From: an uncultured Bacteroidales bacterium | GTDB lineage: Bacteria > Bacteroidota > Bacteroidia > Bacteroidales > UBA932 | Assembly (NCBI GenBank): GCA_945868745.1 | Contig: CAMBMK010000012.1 | Location: 1 to 36,877 of the forward strand | Reading direction: 5' to 3' | DNA length: 36,877 bases | Part shown: positions 7,043-15,581 of the stretch, piece by piece | How positions within the stretch are numbered: the first letter of the stretch is position 1 | Layout of the letters: each line of letters begins with the position of its first letter | Program-made: the position numbers and the translations under genes | Notes under the pieces: model-generated | Databases searched by the model: none | Seen by the model: only the letters and a program-made list of their open reading frames with translations | What the model was told of the DNA's origin: nothing

Positions 7043-9442
7043 ATGAATTTTCCAATCAAATACCCCGAGAACAACGAGGGTATGAACGCAAGAATCAAGA
7101 GGCTCCGCAAGGAGAGTGTTGAGACACCTGCAACACTCACCATTGAGCGCGCTCTTATCGAGACGGCTTTCTATAAAGAGAATTACGGAAAATATCCGAT
7201 TCCGATTCTCAGGGCCAAGAACTTCTATGAAATCTGCAAGAAGAAGACCATCTACATCGGAAAGGATGAGCTCATCGTCGGCGAAAGGGGACCTGTGCCG
7301 AAGGCTGTCCCTACATTCCCGGAGCTTACCTGCCATTCCGTAGAGGACCTTCATGTGCTCAACACCCGTGAGCTCCAGCCTTATCTCATCAGCCAGGAGG
7401 ACATCGATACCTATGAGAGGGAGGTCATCCCTTACTGGGCAGGCAAGACCCAGCGTGAAAGGATCTTCAACCATGTCTCCAAGGAGTGGGAGGAGGCTTA
7501 CCACGCAGGTGTGTTCACCGAGTTTATGGAGCAGAGGGCTGCCGGCCACACCGCCATGGACGGAAAGATGTACAAGCGCGGTCTCCTCGATGTGAAGAAG
7601 ATCATTGCCGACGAGATTGCCGCACTTGACTATATCAATGACCCTGAGGCAACTGACAAGCAGCAGGAACTCGAGGCAATGGACATTTCCTGCGATGCAG
7701 CCATCCTCTTTGCCGAGCGTCACGCACAGATGGCCGAGGAGCTTGCCGCAAAGGAGACCGATCCGCAGAGGAAGGCCGAGCTTGAGAAGATTGCCGATGT
7801 CTGCCACTGGGTGCCTGCACATGCTCCGCGCGATTTCTGGGAGGCAATCCAGATGTACTGGTTTGTCCACCTCGGAACAGTCACCGAGCTCAACGGTTGG
7901 GACAGTATGAACCCTGGCCATATCGACCAGCACCTCTATCCGTTCTACGAGAAGGGTGTCAAGGAAGGCACTCTCACCCGTGACAAGGCAAAGGAGCTTC
8001 TCTCATGCCTCTGGATCAAGTTCAACAACCAGCCTGCACCTCCGAAGGTCGGCATCACCGCAAAGGAGTCCGGTACTTACAACGACTTCACCAACATCAA
8101 CATCGGCGGTATCGACCGTGACGGCAATCCTGTAGCCAACGAGATTTCCTATATGGTACTCGAGGTCCAGGAGGAGCTCCACGAACTCCAGCCGGGACTC
8201 AGTATCCATATCGCCCACAATACTCCTGACGAGTTCCTTCTCGAAGGCTGCAAGGTCATCAGGCAGGGCAACGGATATCCGTCCGTATTCAATCCTGACA
8301 CCTATGTGCAGGAGCTTGTCCGCCAGGGCAAGACTCTTGAGGATGCACGCGAGGGCGGTTGCTCCGGATGTATCGAGGTGGGAGCTTTCGGAAAGGAGGC
8401 ATATCTCCTGACCGGTTATCTCAACACCCCGAAGATCCTCGAAATCACCCTCCACAACGGTATCGACCCTGAGACCGGAAAGAAGGTCGGCATCGAGACC
8501 GGAGATCCGCGCGAGTTCAAGACCTACGAGGAGCTCTACGATGCATGGCACAAGCAGATGACATATTTCGTGAACCTCAAGCTTGCTGTCAACAACTACA
8601 TCGAGCGCATGTTCACCCTCTATGCCCCTGCCACCTTCCTGAGCCTCTTCATCGATGACTGCATCGCCCGCGGAAAGGACTACTACAGCGGCGGAGCAAG
8701 GTACAACACCACCTACATCCAGTGCACCGGCCTCGGTACCATCACCGACAGCCTCTCAGTGCTCAAGAAGCAGGTGTTCGAGGACAAGAAATATACTATG
8801 GACGAGATCATCAAGGCCTGCGATGCAGACTTCGAGGGACTTGAGAAGATGCGCCAGTATATCCGCAACCATACTCCGTTCTTCGGCAACGATGACGAAT
8901 ATGCAGATACCATTGCAGTAAGGGTATTCAACGACCTCTGCGACGCAATCGAGGGCAAGCCAAACACCCGTGGCGGCAAGACCCAGCTCAATATGCTCAG
9001 TACCACCTGCCACAACTACTTCGGTTCGGTGCTCGGAGCCACCCCTAACGGACGTAAGGCACACTTCGCCATCAGCGACGGTACCTCGGCTTCCCACGGT
9101 GCAGACGTCAACGGCCCGTCCGCTCTCGTCAGGTCACTGGGCAAGCTCGACCAGGTACGCAGCGGCGGAACCCTGCTCAATGTACGTTTCGTGCCGGCTC
9201 TCCTCAAGAGGGAACAGGACCTGCGCAAGTTCTCAGACCTCATCAGGGAGTACTTCAAGCTCGGCGGCCACCATATCCAGTTCAACATCGTGGACACCCA
9301 GACCCTTCTCGATGCCCAGGCCAACCCTGACAAGTACAAGGGCCTCCTCGTCCGCATGGCCGGATACAGTGACTACTTCAACGATATGAATACACAGCTT
9401 CAGAACGACGTCATTGCAAGAACTGAAAATGAAGCATTCTAG
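7043..9442 (+). CDS. hypD: trans-4-hydroxy-L-proline dehydratase (glycyl radical enzyme)
   Basis: It dehydrates trans-4-hydroxy-L-proline to P5C by radical chemistry in the anaerobic cytoplasm. The 799-residue product has the pyruvate-formate-lyase fold. The thiyl Cys443 lies in GCSGCIE, with the base Glu445, and the radical-bearing Gly774 lies in VRMAGYSDYF near the C-terminus. The C. difficile HypD residues I remember (Phe152, His160, Asp278, Ser334, Phe340, Cys434, Glu436, Tyr450, Thr645, Gly765) correspond here to Phe161, His169, Asp287, Ser343, Phe349, Cys443, Glu445, Tyr459, Thr654 and Gly774, a constant +9 shift. This excludes PFL, choline lyase and diol dehydratases. The activase gene overlaps its 3' end, and pruA supplies the next step. 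Confidence 0.95.
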   Translation: MNFPIKYPENNEGMNARIKRLRKESVETPATLTIERALIETAFYKENYGKYPIPILRAKNFYEICKKKTIYIGKDELIVGERGPVPKAVPTFPELTCHSVEDLHVLNTRELQPYLISQEDIDTYEREVIPYWAGKTQRERIFNHVSKEWEEAYHAGVFTEFMEQRAAGHTAMDGKMYKRGLLDVKKIIADEIAALDYINDPEATDKQQELEAMDISCDAAILFAERHAQMAEELAAKETDPQRKAELEKIADVCHWVPAHAPRDFWEAIQMYWFVHLGTVTELNGWDSMNPGHIDQHLYPFYEKGVKEGTLTRDKAKELLSCLWIKFNNQPAPPKVGITAKESGTYNDFTNINIGGIDRDGNPVANEISYMVLEVQEELHELQPGLSIHIAHNTPDEFLLEGCKVIRQGNGYPSVFNPDTYVQELVRQGKTLEDAREGGCSGCIEVGAFGKEAYLLTGYLNTPKILEITLHNGIDPETGKKVGIETGDPREFKTYEELYDAWHKQMTYFVNLKLAVNNYIERMFTLYAPATFLSLFIDDCIARGKDYYSGGARYNTTYIQCTGLGTITDSLSVLKKQVFEDKKYTMDEIIKACDADFEGLEKMRQYIRNHTPFFGNDDEYADTIAVRVFNDLCDAIEGKPNTRGGKTQLNMLSTTCHNYFGSVLGATPNGRKAHFAISDGTSASHGADVNGPSALVRSLGKLDQVRSGGTLLNVRFVPALLKREQDLRKFSDLIREYFKLGGHHIQFNIVDTQTLLDAQANPDKYKGLLVRMAGYSDYFNDMNTQLQNDVIARTENEAF

Positions 9443-10346
9443 TCTGATATTCGATATCAAGAGATTTGCGATAAATGATGGTCCGGGTATTCGGACCACC
9501 ATTTTTCTAAAGGGCTGTCCCCTCCACTGCGTGTGGTGCCACAACCCGGAAAGCTGGAGCCCGAAAATGCAGAAGTCCTATAAGAAGAGCAAGTGCATCG
9601 GGTGCAAAAGTTGTATCGAGGTGTGCCCCCAGGGTGCCCTCCAGCTTACTCCGCAGGGCATTATGCCTACGTCCAACCCCTGCATAGCCTGCGGAAAGTG
9701 CGCCGAGGCCTGCCCTACGCTCGCTATGGAGATGACAGGCAAAATCTGGCCTATGGATGAGCTGATGGCGGCTATCGAAAAGGAGAGGGGCATTATGGAG
9801 GACAGCGGTGGCGGTGTGACCCTTTGCGGGGGAGAGCCGCTGATGCATCCCGAATATACCGTCGAGATTCTCAAGGAGCTGGGCCGCAGGGGATTCCACA
9901 GGACTGTGGACACAACCCTGTTTGCAAGCCGAGAGGTCGTGGATGAGGTGGCGCGCAACTGCGAGCTGTTCCTCGTGGACCTCAAGGTAATGTCTTCGGA
10001 GAAGCACAAGTTCTGGACTGGTGTCCCAAATGAGCGCATTCTTGACAATATCAGGCATCTTGCCGAGATCGGCGGGGATTTCTTCATAAGGATTCCGCTC
10101 ATCAGGGAGGTCAATGCCGACGATGACAATATCGAGGCATCCGCCGCATTCCTTGCCTCAATCCCGTGGAAGCGCAAGGAGGTCAATCTCCTGCCTTATC
10201 ACGACATCGGAAAGGGCAAGCACGAGAGGATGTGGCAGGGCTACAATCCGGAGGGCTATGCGATGAGCACTCCGTCGGTCGAGGAGCAGCAGCACTGCAT
10301 ATCGGTTTTTGAAAAATACGGGATAAAGGCCATCATCGGAGGGTAG
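9429..10346 (+). CDS. Radical-SAM activating enzyme for HypD
   Basis: It cleaves S-adenosylmethionine and abstracts a hydrogen from the HypD glycine to install the radical. The 305-residue product has the SAM-cluster motif Cx3Cx2C at Cys30, Cys34 and Cys37 (CPLHCVWC). A ferredoxin-like insert follows with two further four-cysteine sets (CIGCKSCIEVC and CIACGKCAEAC), typical of activases of non-PFL glycyl radical enzymes. Next comes GGGVTLCGGEPL, the SAM-binding GGE motif. I chose the ATG at 9429 over the TTG at 9414; it overlaps the hypD stop by 14 bases, implying translational coupling. It ends 4 bases from the stop of the convergent recX gene. Confidence 0.93.
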   Translation: MKHSSLIFDIKRFAINDGPGIRTTIFLKGCPLHCVWCHNPESWSPKMQKSYKKSKCIGCKSCIEVCPQGALQLTPQGIMPTSNPCIACGKCAEACPTLAMEMTGKIWPMDELMAAIEKERGIMEDSGGGVTLCGGEPLMHPEYTVEILKELGRRGFHRTVDTTLFASREVVDEVARNCELFLVDLKVMSSEKHKFWTGVPNERILDNIRHLAEIGGDFFIRIPLIREVNADDDNIEASAAFLASIPWKRKEVNLLPYHDIGKGKHERMWQGYNPEGYAMSTPSVEEQQHCISVFEKYGIKAIIGG

Positions 10347-10350
10347 GGGA

Positions 10351-10842
10351 TTACCCTTCCTCCGCGGCCTCCGAAATGACGGCATCGACTGCCTCTTTGA
10401 GAGAGTCATATGAATAGCCGCGTCCGAGACCGTATTTCAGAAGCTTGAGCCTGGCGTCTGGGCAATCCGCCACGGTGCGGTATTTTGCCTTTAGCACGCT
10501 GAACATCTTTTTATCCGCCGCTTCCGGGGAGATTTCTCCGAGGGCGGCGGTTATTGTTTGACTGTCTATTCCCTTGACCCTGAGCATATAGCGTATCTTG
10601 TCGGGCCCCCATCCCTGGAGCGAGGACTTTTCCCTTGCAAATGCGGCTGCATACCTGGCCTCGTCCACAAACCTGTCTTCAAGCAGGGAAGCCACGATTT
10701 CTTCCGCCGCCTTTCCGGCATCGATGCCTTCAATGGCAGCCACGGCTTTTTCCACCTTGGGGCGTATGTCCCTGAGACAGTATTCCCTGCGGACGCATTG
10801 CGCCTGGAGCCTGGCCAGGACCTTCTTCAGTCTTTCATCCAT
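10351..10842 (-). CDS. recX: RecX-family regulator of RecA
   Basis: RecX proteins bind RecA filaments and usually restrain recombinase activity. The 163-residue product has the small helical three-repeat architecture: an N-terminal segment with CVRREYCLRDIRPKV, a middle FVDEARYAAAFAREK, which is a strong RecX hallmark, and a C-terminal KLLKYGLGRGYSYDSLKEA. I chose the ATG at 10842, just after the patatin stop; an in-frame ATG at 10860 would overlap that gene by 11 bases. It is the last gene of the minus-strand rlmN-patatin-recX run, with recA about 3.6 kb away and transcribed in the opposite direction. Bases around 10337-10365 can form a weak hairpin between the convergent stops. Confidence 0.88.
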   Translation of the reverse strand: MDERLKKVLARLQAQCVRREYCLRDIRPKVEKAVAAIEGIDAGKAAEEIVASLLEDRFVDEARYAAAFAREKSSLQGWGPDKIRYMLRVKGIDSQTITAALGEISPEAADKKMFSVLKAKYRTVADCPDARLKLLKYGLGRGYSYDSLKEAVDAVISEAAEEG

Positions 10843-10849
10843 AGTCGTG

Positions 10850-13246
10850 TCAAAAGTCAAAACCTATGCTCAGATACACTCCGACATCATTTGTGAGGGT
10901 GGACCAGTGAATGTCACCCTTGATCGGGCCTATGATGGAGTTGTAGGCATATTCCAGTCCGAATCCGGCAAAGGCTGAACTGAGATTGAAGTCGAACAGC
11001 TGCTTGAGTTTCGAAGCTGCTGTGCCGAAGTTGGCCGTGGCTGTCAGGTAGTTGTTCTTGAACAGCTTGTAGCGGAAATCGGCACCTGCTATGGCCATAT
11101 AGTTGCCCACCGCGACAGCATTGGTCACGCCCATGAACGGGACCTGCTGGTCGAGATATCTGCCTGCGATGCGTCCTCCGACAAGATTGACATAAGGAAG
11201 CTCAACACCGCTGCCGATTGCCATGCGCGAATGGACGAACGGGAGGACGGAGAAGTTGCCCCCGAGGTTGGCAACCGTCTTGAAATCAACCTTTGCCACA
11301 TGGAACGGGTCAACCTTGTGCTTGAGACCTCCGAATACCCAGTCGTAGCCGCAGGAAATGCTCATTCCTTTGGTCGGGAAATAGATATTGTCAAATGTCT
11401 CGGCCTTCAGGGTGGCGAACAGTGACAGGTAGGTATTGTTCATATACCCGCTTGTCTCCTCCGGGAAATCCGACATCAGCACATCCCTGAGCCTGAGGTT
11501 GTCGCTCTGTATACCGATCTTGAAATCCATCTTCGCAAGCTTGATGTTGGAGAGGTAGAGCCTGGTCTTGGTGTCGTAATACTCCATGTTGAAGTTGTTG
11601 CTCCCAAGCAGGAACCTGTTGTGGTCCACATACTTGAAGCTTGCAACTGCGTTGATGGTAGGGCCCGAGGCGGTCTTGTAATAGTAGTGCCCCTCCACAA
11701 ACGGGTTGGTGCCTATTTTCCCTGTAAGCTCAAATGCGTGGCCCTGTATGCTGTTGACATTCAGCCCGATATTGATGAGGGCTGACACGACTTCTTCGGT
11801 GTCGAACCTTGCTCCTATGCCGAGCAGGTTGATCGGGCCCTTCCTGCAGTTGAACCTGAGCCTGAAAGGTTCACTGCTGCCGAGCAGTTCGTATGTGACG
11901 AAGTCGAAGGCCCTGGTGCTGTAGATGTAGGCCTCCGCCCCTTCGATTTCCTCTTTCCCGAGCCTCATTCCGGGCCGTATGTCGATGTGGCCCATCAGGT
12001 ATTCAAACTCCCTGCGAGTCACCCCGTCGATTTCTATGTCCTTTATCAGCACTTTCTGCTCCTGAAGGTTGATGGCCTTCGGACTCTGGAGGCGGAGGGT
12101 GTCGCTGCCGACCATCTGCTTCATTGCCAGAAGGTCGCCCTCCTTGGATAGGGCACTTTCCCAGCCCCTTTCGATGATGATGCCGATACTTTTGTCGTCG
12201 AAACTGAGCATGTCATAGCCTTTCAGCTCAGGGACAAGGGTGATGTCCGCAAGGCGGTGGTTCCTTTCATAGGACTCGCGCCCGAACATGTCAATGAACT
12301 GTGTCAGGAGGTCGGAAAAATTGTTGATTTTGTCGTAGTCGAGGTAGCCGCTGCTGAGGTCAACTCCTATTACGAGGTCGGCCCCGAGGCTGTAGGCGAG
12401 GTCGGTAGGGTAGTTGTTCCTCATACCGCCGTCCACCAGCACCATCCCGTCCGTCTTGACCGGGGTGAACAGTCCCGGGATGCTCATTGTAGAGCGCAGT
12501 GCCGTATTGAGCTTGCCGCTGTACCATATTTTTGGCTTGGCGGTCACCATCTCGGTGGCAATGCAGGCAAACGGTATCGGCAGGTCGTAGAAAGCCGTAT
12601 CGTGCTGATATCCGACAGTAAGCTGGCTGAAGAGGTTGTTGACGTTGTGACCATAGACCATGCCGGAGGGAAGACTGCGCATCAGATTGTCTTTCAATCC
12701 CATGGACTTGGAATCCTCGGCACCCAGCTGGATGTCGTCCCCGTGGATGAGGTCTTCATGGAGCTTGTCCTTCTTCCTGTCGGCATAATAGAACGGAATC
12801 GAGATCACATATTTCTGCCGGTATTGCTTTTCCGATAGCGGGATGTAGCTGTCGGGCAGCCTGTCGCTCAGGAGGATATTCCAGTCGAGAGCCCGGATCA
12901 TTGTGTCTATCTGTCCGGCGGAGTAGCCGGCTGCATACATGCCTCCCACAAGACCTCCCATACTTGTGCCAAGTACAAGGTCAATCGGCATGCCGATGCT
13001 TTCGAGGTAGCGCAGCACTCCGATATGGGCGGCTCCTTTTGCACCTCCTCCGCTCAGCACCAGTGCGACCGTAGGACGGCCACCGGCCCTGATGGAATCC
13101 ATCCGTTCCCTGATTGTGTTTTCGGCCTCGATGTCATAGGCGGCCTCGATGCCGTAGGAGTACGGCACCTTCTGGGCCCTGACCGTGGTGGACAGTGCCA
13201 GAATACCTGCAAGCAGGAGCAATATGCGGATCCCGTGTCTCATCAT
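10850..13246 (-). CDS. Patatin-like phospholipase fused to a BamA-type beta-barrel
   Basis: The 798-residue protein begins with a Sec signal peptide ending near Ala24. A patatin domain follows (about residues 55-330) with the oxyanion loop SGGGAKGA, nucleophile Ser95 in GTSMG and catalytic Asp272 in VDGG. A POTRA-like segment is seen around residues 400-470 (IEIDGVTRREFEYLMGH), then a surface-antigen barrel of repeated amphipathic strands ending in Phe. This is the PlpD-type layout: an outer-membrane phospholipase A1/A2-like enzyme. Its start overlaps the rlmN stop by 4 bases (ATGA), so the two are translationally coupled, although no functional link is known. The catalytic dyad is intact, so it is probably active. 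Confidence 0.9.
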   Translation of the reverse strand: MMRHGIRILLLLAGILALSTTVRAQKVPYSYGIEAAYDIEAENTIRERMDSIRAGGRPTVALVLSGGGAKGAAHIGVLRYLESIGMPIDLVLGTSMGGLVGGMYAAGYSAGQIDTMIRALDWNILLSDRLPDSYIPLSEKQYRQKYVISIPFYYADRKKDKLHEDLIHGDDIQLGAEDSKSMGLKDNLMRSLPSGMVYGHNVNNLFSQLTVGYQHDTAFYDLPIPFACIATEMVTAKPKIWYSGKLNTALRSTMSIPGLFTPVKTDGMVLVDGGMRNNYPTDLAYSLGADLVIGVDLSSGYLDYDKINNFSDLLTQFIDMFGRESYERNHRLADITLVPELKGYDMLSFDDKSIGIIIERGWESALSKEGDLLAMKQMVGSDTLRLQSPKAINLQEQKVLIKDIEIDGVTRREFEYLMGHIDIRPGMRLGKEEIEGAEAYIYSTRAFDFVTYELLGSSEPFRLRFNCRKGPINLLGIGARFDTEEVVSALINIGLNVNSIQGHAFELTGKIGTNPFVEGHYYYKTASGPTINAVASFKYVDHNRFLLGSNNFNMEYYDTKTRLYLSNIKLAKMDFKIGIQSDNLRLRDVLMSDFPEETSGYMNNTYLSLFATLKAETFDNIYFPTKGMSISCGYDWVFGGLKHKVDPFHVAKVDFKTVANLGGNFSVLPFVHSRMAIGSGVELPYVNLVGGRIAGRYLDQQVPFMGVTNAVAVGNYMAIAGADFRYKLFKNNYLTATANFGTAASKLKQLFDFNLSSAFAGFGLEYAYNSIIGPIKGDIHWSTLTNDVGVYLSIGFDF

Positions 13247-14310
13247 TCATTGTTATGGCGCCCGGCGAGCATCCCGCACGCGGCGTAAATGTCTTCGCCC
13301 CTGGAGGCGCGTATTGTGCAGGTGATGCCGGCGCTGCACAGCCTGTCCCTGAACATTTCCATCACCGGAGCAGGCGAGGTGCCGTAAGGGAAGTCCGGAA
13401 TCTTGTGGAAACGGATGAGGTTCACCCTGCATTCCATACCCCGGAGAAGCCTTATGAGGGCATCGGCGTGGACCTTGTCATCATTGAGCCCGGAGAACAT
13501 CGTGTATTCGAAGCTCACCCTTCTCTGGCCGCTGAAATCATACTGCCTTATGAGGTCCAGCACATCCTGGAGAGGATATGCCTTCTGGACAGGCATGATC
13601 TGCGCCCTTTCCGCCGGGAGAGGGTCGTGAAGGCTGATGGCAAGATGGCATCTCGTCTCGTCGAGGAACCTCCTCAGGTTGGGAAGCACTCCGATTGAGG
13701 AGAGCGTGATGCGCTTGGGACTCCATCCGAACCCCCACGGCTCCGTGAGGACGGTGATGGCGCGAAGGACGTTTTCATAGTTGTCCAAAGGCTCTCCCAT
13801 ACCCATGAAGACGGTGTTGGTGAGGTCGTCGCTTTCGTCAACGGCGATGTACTGCGAGATGATGTCGGCGGCGGAAAGGTTGCCGTGGAATCCCTGCCTT
13901 CCGGTCATGCAGAATCTGCATCCCATGCGGCAGCCTGCCTGTGAGGATACGCAGAGGGTGCGCCTGTCTTCGTCCGGAATCATCACGGCCTCTACTGCGC
14001 TCTTTTCAAGGCCTTCTCCGGAATCTGCCGCCCCGAGACCGCTGCGGTGGCTGCACGACACTTCCAGCAGGTATTTTCTTGTGCCGTCCGAAGACTCCAT
14101 GCAGGACAGTACCGGGGATACCCCGACCTCGTATTTTTCGGAGAGCCTTTCCCTTCCTGCTTTGGAGATGTTGGTCATCGCGTCGATGCTCCTGACCTTC
14201 TTTTTGTACATCCATTGCGCAATCTGTCCGCCGGTAAATGCCGGCAGGCCTTCCTCCACTGCTATCGCCCTGAGCTCTTCGGGCGTTTTCCCGAGCAATC
14301 TTGTCTTCAT
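13243..14310 (-). CDS. rlmN: 23S rRNA (adenine2503-C2)/tRNA methyltransferase RlmN
   Basis: This dual-specificity radical-SAM enzyme methylates C2 of A2503 in 23S rRNA and A37 in some tRNAs, using a mechanism with a methylated Cys. The 355-residue product shows the N-terminal helical domain (LPAFTGGQIAQWMYKKKV), the Cx3Cx2C cluster motif CRMGCRFC about residue 130, the SAM motif MGMGEPLDNYENV and the C-terminal catalytic Cys region (GITCTIRASRGEDIYAACG). It reads away from recA and heads the rlmN-patatin-recX set; its start is 166 bases from that of recA, leaving room for divergent promoters. Confidence 0.95.
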   Translation of the reverse strand: MKTRLLGKTPEELRAIAVEEGLPAFTGGQIAQWMYKKKVRSIDAMTNISKAGRERLSEKYEVGVSPVLSCMESSDGTRKYLLEVSCSHRSGLGAADSGEGLEKSAVEAVMIPDEDRRTLCVSSQAGCRMGCRFCMTGRQGFHGNLSAADIISQYIAVDESDDLTNTVFMGMGEPLDNYENVLRAITVLTEPWGFGWSPKRITLSSIGVLPNLRRFLDETRCHLAISLHDPLPAERAQIMPVQKAYPLQDVLDLIRQYDFSGQRRVSFEYTMFSGLNDDKVHADALIRLLRGMECRVNLIRFHKIPDFPYGTSPAPVMEMFRDRLCSAGITCTIRASRGEDIYAACGMLAGRHNNE

Positions 14311-14374
14311 CTGAATCCATTATAGTCCGTCTACAAAAATAAAGAATTTTTTTCCAGATTGAAGGGTTTTTCGC

Positions 14375-14382
14375 TAACTTTG
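14375..14382 (+). promoter_or_regulatory. -7 promoter box for recA
   Basis: TAACTTTG is an exact match to TAnnTTTG. A T-rich stretch about 20 bases upstream (near 14350) could act as the -33 element. The predicted start site near 14389 gives a leader of about 88 bases before recA. No SOS-box-like palindrome was recognised. Confidence 0.5.
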
Positions 14383-14476
14383 TGGAATGGGTGTAGGATG
14401 TCCAGGAACAAATGGACAATATGCCCGGGTTTTTTATCACCGGAAGCAAGGCTTCCAACAAACTTCATCATTTTTT

Positions 14477-15508
14477 ATGGCTAAAGAAACACTTCAGGAC
14501 AATGCTGCGGCAAATGCCGGAAAACTCAAGGCACTGCAGGCAACGATCGACAAGATTGAAAAGGATTTCGGGAAAGGAACGATCATGAAACTGGGTGATC
14601 AGCCACAAAACGATGTTCAGGTTATCCCGAGCGGCTCCATTGCCCTCGACCATGCCCTCGGCATCGGCGGGTATCCGCGCGGAAGGATAATCGAGATTTA
14701 CGGACCTGAGTCCAGCGGCAAGACCACCCTTGCCATCCACGCGATTGCTGAGGCGCAGAAGCTCGGAGGCATTGCCGCCATCATCGATGCGGAGCACGCC
14801 TTTGACCGCTCCTATGCCAAATCGTTGGGCGTGGATCTGGAGTCACTCCTCATCTCGCAGCCGGACAATGGGGAGCAGGCGCTCGAAATCGCCGACAATC
14901 TCATCCGTTCCGGAGCCATCGACATCATAGTGATCGACTCCGTGGCTGCGCTCACTCCGAAGGCGGAGATTGAGGGCGAGATGGGCGACAACAAGGTCGG
15001 CCTCCAGGCAAGGCTCATGAGCCAGGCACTCAGGAAGCTTACTGCAAATATCAGCAAGACCAACACCTGCTGCATTTTCATCAACCAGCTCCGTGAGAAG
15101 ATCGGAGTGATGTTCGGCAACCCTGAGACCACGACCGGCGGCAATGCGCTCAAGTTTTATGCTTCCGTACGTCTTGACGTGCGCCGTACCACCCAGATCA
15201 AGGACGGCGAGGAGGCGCTGGGCAACCGCACCAAGGTAAAGGTCGTCAAGAACAAGATGGCTCCTCCTTTCAAGAAGGCGGAGTTTGACATTGTCTATGG
15301 CCAGGGCATTTCCAGAATCGGGGAGATTGTGGACCTCGGTGTGGAGATGGGTATCGTGGGAAAGAGCGGATCGTGGTTCAGCTACAATGAGCAGAAGCTT
15401 GCGCAGGGTCGTGAGGCCACCAAGCAGCTTCTTACAGACAATGCGGAGCTTGCCGAGGAGATCGAGGGCAAAATCCGTGAGGCTCTCAAGAATGTCGTTG
15501 ACGAATAG
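14477..15508 (+). CDS. recA: Recombinase RecA
   Basis: RecA forms ATP-dependent filaments on single-stranded DNA, drives strand exchange and triggers LexA-type cleavage. The 343-residue product has Walker A GPESSGKT at residues 76-83, the Walker B region [10 protein letters not shown], loop L1/L2 sequences ([34 protein letters not shown]) and the ATP-sensing INQLREKIG. The ATG at 14477 begins the usual MAKE start; longer in-frame upstream codons lack RecA similarity. There is no strongly acidic C-terminal tail of the E. coli kind. A strong terminator follows, so it is probably monocistronic. Confidence 0.98.
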   Translation: MAKETLQDNAAANAGKLKALQATIDKIEKDFGKGTIMKLGDQPQNDVQVIPSGSIALDHALGIGGYPRGRIIEIYGPESSGKTTLAIHAIAEAQKLGGIAAIIDAEHAFDRSYAKSLGVDLESLLISQPDNGEQALEIADNLIRSGAIDIIVIDSVAALTPKAEIEGEMGDNKVGLQARLMSQALRKLTANISKTNTCCIFINQLREKIGVMFGNPETTTGGNALKFYASVRLDVRRTTQIKDGEEALGNRTKVKVVKNKMAPPFKKAEFDIVYGQGISRIGEIVDLGVEMGIVGKSGSWFSYNEQKLAQGREATKQLLTDNAELAEEIEGKIREALKNVVDE

Positions 15509-15527
15509 CTTTCCTGCAGAATCGGAA

Positions 15528-15567
15528 AACGCCGCTCTCCCAACCGGAGAGCGGCGTTCGGCTTTTT
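15528..15567 (+). terminator. Bidirectional intrinsic terminator between recA and pgi
   Basis: A perfect 13-bp stem (AACGCCGCTCTCC / its complement, loop CAACC) at 15528-15558 is followed by CGGCTTTTT on the plus strand. Read on the minus strand, the hairpin is followed by TTTTCC, so it can also end pgi transcription. The two genes are convergent. Confidence 0.85.
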
Positions 15568-15581
15568 CGGCGGAATGCCTG

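Noticed and set aside
9414..9428. TTG start for the HypD activase
   Set aside because: The ATG at 9429 begins with the conserved SAM-enzyme start region and gives a normal coupling overlap with hypD.
7043..9442. Annotation of the glycyl radical enzyme as pyruvate formate-lyase, choline lyase or glycerol dehydratase
   Set aside because: The GCSGC-Ile-Glu active site with ten HypD-specific positions in register excludes these.
14387..14476. N-terminal extension of recA from 14387
   Set aside because: No similarity to RecA before the MAKE start, and the region follows a promoter box; it is untranslated leader.
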